Positions 60,301 to 64,000 of a stretch of 64,000 nt of DNA are shown here, piece by piece. The first letter of the stretch is position 1; each line of letters opens with the position of its first letter. Below the pieces are notes generated by a model. The model was not told where the DNA came from. It saw only the letters and a list, made by a program, of their open reading frames with translations, and ran no database searches. The translations under genes and the position numbers were made by a program. This stretch comes from Polydactylus sextarius (Eukaryota; Chordata; Actinopteri; Polynemidae), in NCBI GenBank assembly GCA_016801845.1, contig CM028910.1, forward strand, positions 17,948,629-18,012,628, written 5' to 3'.

Positions 60301-63300
60301 ATTAGGAACAGCCTGTGAATGTCCTTTAATGACTGCTTGTTTTCATTAAATGTTATTGTCCTGTTCATATGTATGTCAGACATGATTGGAATGAGGACCA
60401 AAGCGCCAAAATCTAATGAGGGCAAGATGGTGAATGGAAGAGAGACACTGCGACTTCGCTCCAAGGGTGCTGCTACAGTTCAGGAAGTGGTGAGTTTCAC
60501 ACGCCCTGCTGGACAATGACTGCTTTCATTTCCTGTTGTACTTAGATCATGTATGTGCATACACAAAATACGGACTTCCACTCCAGTTTTTTTTAAGTCA
60601 TGTTGATTTTATTTTGAACATCTTCAGTTTTGAGCTCATTTGATGTGCTGGGTCACGCTAAAAGTCAATAGAACCCAGCTGTCTTAAGTGAGACAGTAAA
60701 GCCCCACTGAAGCAAAACTGACCTGAACTGACCTTATCAAAATAAAACAAACACAATACACCCAGATGACTCCAGTCACACATTAATTAACAGTAACACC
60801 ACATCCGTTACTGCTTTTCGAATAATATTTCTTAATTTTGTTGTAAGTGAGCACGATAAACAAATGATTCTTACTTCTTACATTTCAATGCATGTCCTGC
60901 TGATCTATGATGTGAACCCACAATCCATTTCACATTCCCAAATTTGCAGACTGAAAAGGTTTATTGGTTTTCAGGACATGCCACAAATAAACACTTATCA
61001 CCTCACAGCAATGCCTGTGTTTGGAAAGAAGCTTTGATGTATTTATATAACATACAAAAGCAGGTGATAAATAATAACCAAAGATAATATTAGCCCCTCT
61101 ATGCTTTGGCACAAGAAGACATGCTCTCACAGAGTTTATATCACCATATTTAGACCTGTGAGTTTCCAATAACACCTCTATGTTTTTTCTGTCTGCTCTG
61201 CCAGCAGAATGAGTTTGAAGAAAGGGCCACCAAGAAAGTGGATGATCTGCTGGAGAGCTACATGGGTATCAGAGATCTGGAGCTGGGTGAGGCCATCCAC
61301 CTAAATATTTATGTCCTAAAAATAGATTATCTTTGAGTCCACATTTGGATATAAAACCATCAGCCAGTAGTAAGCTAGGAGTCAGAGGAATTACAGTGGC
61401 TTTGCAGCCCATCGTACCTCACCATGTCTGGCATGCAGGGAAAACAGCCTCCTTTGGTTCTGTGACAAATTACAGGAAAATCTTGAGTACACATTATCGT
61501 AGATAATGAGTTGTGCCTCAAGGAAATTTGTTTGTATTTTTCCCCACATCTGTTATCTTTGCACTATTGGTATACCTATTTTCCCTCAACATTTTTGACC
61601 TTTAATTTGATTTGGACTGGCGAGTTTCTTGGATTCTTGAGACTGCCCTCTGGCAACTTCCTGTTAATATTAATAATTTTTATTAAGTTGTCACTGCTTT
61701 TTGTAGAAACACAGAAGAGTGCTAATAATTATACTGACAAAAATAGCTCAAAGTGCTTGGCAGAGCTGCCTTTTCTGCAGCCTGCATTTACATCTCACAC
61801 CTATTCTTAACAAAGGGTGTTTGTTTCAAGGTCAAGAAAAAAAATCTCATATGAGAACGACATCCATATGGTTATAACTTAACATCCTTTGTATAATAAC
61901 TTTAAAAGATAAAGAAAACATTTGGGACACATACTTTCCCAGACCTTCAAGGTCACCAGTCTTAGTTGGTTAGATGTGAAATGAGTTAATGATCTCTCAA
62001 TGTGTGCTTCATCCTGTTGTTGACTTTCGGTTTGCAACAGTGAGCTGGACCCAAAAATACAGACACAGGACAAGACTGAGGCAAGTGTAATAATAAATGC
62101 AAAAGCAAAAACCAGCAAAAAGCTTGACTGCTGCAGATGAAGCAGAGGAAACACAGTGCACAAAACAGAAAAACAAAAGGATTACAAACAAAGTACAAAC
62201 AAAAAGGCTACACACTGATAGTCACAGAGCAAAATGTACAAAATAGAGCAAAATGACTATCAATTAACAAACACACTGAATGCAGGACAAACCAACAGAG
62301 AACAATGAGGAAAGGGAGGTGAATATATATATACACCCAAGGAGGAGAGAAAATGAGACACAGGTGCAGCACATTAAGGCAGGGTCAGGTAATCAACGGA
62401 GGGAAAATACAGGAAGTAATACAAGCGATACTACACAGGGGAAAACAACTTAAAAATAAAACAGGAAAAACCCCAAATAGTAAAAACAACAATCAAAGAG
62501 CAGAGCAGAGCATAACAATAACAATAAAAAATATGCTTGATTGCATATTTCAGTTTAAAATAGGATTGCTTAGATAGAGGGAACTAAAGATTCTACAACA
62601 TTCATGTATGCGATGTCAATCATTGGTCACTGGGGGGATTTAAGGGAAGCCTTTCCCTCAGATACACACAGTATATATACTATCAAGATTTCTAAGATTC
62701 TGTTGTTTCAGAAAAATATGAGAATACTGACACATAAATGAGAGCCGATGTTTGTTCTTTATTTAAACAATGTCTGCTTCATGAGAATTTTGACCTTAAT
62801 TAGAAATGAGAATTATGCAGTTCAAGTATAATTTTACATTACTGAAATTGTTTCTGTGGTTTCTCTGTCATCCTTTTAATTTGTTAACTTAAACATCAGC
62901 AACAAATAGAAACCTTCGGAGAGAATTTAAAATAAACAGTTTTATAATACATTTTTCTGCTTTAGATCATTTCTTGTGAAAAGGCTACCCTTTGACATTG
63001 ATATTACAAATAAAACCTTAAAATAGGATATTTCTTGATGACTGCAATGTGTTTTTCTGGCTTGTGAATCACATGAAAAATGAGTAAATTGATTGCTGTA
63101 AAAGATAAGAAATAGGACATTTTCACTTGCTGTTGTGGCTTTAGATGGTGAGGGGGAAAACATACCAGTCACAGCCAACACTTACCATTATTTGACCATG
63201 GGAACTTATACTTTTGACCCTTTGTCTCTTGTAGCAACCACCATTGTGGAAGCTGGCAAGGATAAGAAGAATCCCGATGACTTTGCAGAGGCCTTGGACT

Positions 63301-63386
63301 CAGTTCTGGGAGATTTTGCTTTCCCTGATGTGTTTTTGTTTGATGTATGGGGGGCCATTGGAGATGTCAAGAATGGCAGAATGTAA
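51357..63386 (+). CDS. gipc3: PDZ adaptor GIPC3, 6 coding exons, complete
   Basis: GIPC proteins couple cargo to myosin VI; GIPC3 is needed in inner-ear hair cells and is a human deafness gene. Exons: 51357-51650, 54781-54966, 55044-55224, 60380-60489, 61205-61286, 63235-63386. Together 1005 nt, 334 residues (the human protein is about 312). The N-terminus is variable and proline-rich (PPLPPPSPPPPGPP, 40-53). GH1 begins at RPRLIFHTQLAHGSPTG (57-73). The PDZ domain covers about 134-216, with carboxylate loop LGLTI at 145-149. GH2 (about 255-334) contains KKVDDLLESYMGIRD and ends FDVWGAIGDVKNGRM. GIPC3 is preferred over GIPC1 and GIPC2 because of ILFCTLNSHKVDMQKLL, HVRGETKEVEVTKTEDALG and RRHYEVAKML-like spacing. 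ATG 51357 is the first after a strong acceptor (AG at 51303-51304). The frame stays open upstream to 51045. Exon 5 starts at a NAGNAG acceptor. A Tc1 relic lies just before exon 4. Confidence 0.93.
51651..54780 (+). other. gipc3 intron 1 (after first coding exon)
   Basis: Phase-0 intron with a SINE fragment at 53051-53158 and a CTCF-like TGCCCTCTAGTGT at about 54065-54077. Otherwise AT-rich. Confidence 0.75.
53051..53158 (+). mobile_element. tRNA-derived SINE, 5' fragment
   Basis: Shows GGTCAGGAGGTAAAGTGGGT (A-box region), a duplicated GATTTGATTTGATTTCC where the B box GGTTCGATTCC would be, then CAGCTCTGACAGTCTG and TACTGAACCCCAAAT. Same family pattern and orientation as the copy at 38190, but without the tail. 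Confidence 0.65.
55225..60379 (+). other. gipc3 intron 3 (5.2 kb)
   Basis: Phase-1 intron between the PDZ-encoding exon and the linker exon. AT-rich, with a T tract near 58290-58302. Its 3' end is made of a Tc1-like transposon relic (59915-60327). A stretch of more complex sequence at about 58020-58210 has no explanation. Confidence 0.75.
59915..60327 (+). pseudogene. Broken Tc1-like transposase relic
   Basis: The DNA resembles fish Tc1-like transposases. From 59972 the frame reads VTLTELQKSF, then STERTSISAALQQ, which is the helix-turn-helix part of the family. A TGA stop interrupts it at 60056-60058, just before GLYGRVA. Most of the DDE catalytic region is missing or scrambled (about 60110-60235). 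A later match begins near 60240 (TTTCAGCATGACAACGACCC) and ends CCTGTGAATGTCCTTT at 60312-60327. No terminal inverted repeats were found. Non-functional; same strand as gipc3. Confidence 0.75.
60490..61204 (+). other. gipc3 intron 4
   Basis: Phase-0 intron ending in tandem CAGCAG; nothing else recognised. Confidence 0.8.
61287..63234 (+). other. gipc3 intron 5
   Basis: Phase-1 intron, GTGAGG to TTGTAG. AT-rich; an A-rich stretch lies at about 62095-62230. No gene is seen. Confidence 0.8.
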
Positions 63387-63625
63387 ACACTTATTGTTTA
63401 GACAAAAGTGAGATTGAGCCCTGTTTCCTGTAACATACAACTGGAAAAAAGAAGGTTTATATATTTCATGTTGTCTTCCTAGTCCTTACATTCATTTTTA
63501 AAATATTTCATTTAAAACCAATAATTTGTTTATGAGGTGATCATCACCTGAATGTTTTCAAGTATATCGAGAAATCTTCACAAAACACGTAAAAAAATAA
63601 TAAATATAGAAATAGGAATTAAAGT
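63387..63625 (+). other. gipc3: gipc3 3' UTR
   Basis: Contains AATAAA at 63599-63604. The exact cleavage site is unknown; sequence beyond to 64000 is AT-rich with no gene recognised. Confidence 0.5.
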
Positions 63626-64000
63626 TTTATTCTGTGTACATTTAGCTGATGATCTTGGGAAAAAATGTGGTTCGTCAAAATTCTGGAAATGTGAGCAGTC
63701 AGAATATGAATGCAGTCAACAATCAGCCAGCCATCTAGGAACATAGGAAATCAGACAAGCTACATCAATCATTTTTCCTCTCATGTAAACAAATTGCAAT
63801 GGCAGATGAGAAACGAGGAAAAAATAGGTCAATAATTTTAAAATATCATCATATCACATATTTAGTTGTTTCCCACATTTGCCACGAGTAGTTTGGGAGC
63901 GTTTCTCTTTTGCAAAGACAGACTGTAAATATACTAGACCAGGTTGTTGTAGTCTCTGTACTTCAGTATCACTGTTCTTAGTTATGATGTGCTGCTCTGT

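Noticed and set aside
1..64000. CRISPR arrays, operons, tRNA or rRNA genes
   Set aside because: None seen; the DNA is vertebrate and its repeats are microsatellites and decayed transposons.

Overview
This window is vertebrate nuclear DNA, almost certainly from a ray-finned (teleost) fish. It holds split genes with GT-AG introns, long AT-rich introns and spacers, CA/TA microsatellites, and fish-type tRNA-derived SINE and Tc1-like relics. I see no prokaryotic features, CRISPR array, tRNA or rRNA. Each gene was built by joining exons whose splice sites and reading phases agree. Family names come from protein patterns I recognise, not from a search.

Layout, left to right. (1) Positions 1-16,020, plus strand: the 3' two thirds of camsap2 (microtubule minus-end binding). 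It has 11 coding exons from 5,306 to 13,835 and about 2.2 kb of 3' UTR. The N-terminal exons lie before the window, so 1-5,305 reads as intron. (2) 16,800-27,215, plus: wdr47 (nemitin; LisH-CTLH-WD40), complete, 15 coding exons, 889 aa, with a CpG-rich promoter and non-coding first exon. (3) 28,441-29,775, plus: lim2 (lens fibre four-TM protein MP20), complete, 4 coding exons. (4) About 31,660-46,760, minus: a GRAM-domain membrane protein of the GRAMD2 family, closest to GRAMD2B. It has 13 coding exons, 385 aa and an 8.9 kb first intron. (5) About 51,305-63,620, plus: gipc3 (GH1-PDZ-GH2 adaptor for myosin VI), complete, 6 coding exons, 334 aa.

The genes do not form a pathway; they are neighbours with separate jobs (microtubule minus ends, microtubule-linked neuronal and ciliary WD protein, lens membrane, ER-plasma membrane contacts, hair-cell trafficking). 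lim2 and the GRAM gene converge; the GRAM gene and gipc3 diverge across about 4.6 kb.

Items beyond the gene models: a candidate 66-nt in-frame cassette exon in camsap2; two GC-AG introns; a 32-nt microexon; two NAGNAG acceptors; a non-autonomous hAT element in the camsap2 3' UTR; a broken Tc1-like transposase relic just before a gipc3 exon; two tRNA-derived SINE copies; a pair of CTCF-like motifs between the convergent genes; an AU-rich element in the wdr47 3' UTR; and a possible conserved non-coding block in the camsap2 intron. I found no convincing wholly new biological system; the strongest leads are the cassette exon and the transposon relics.
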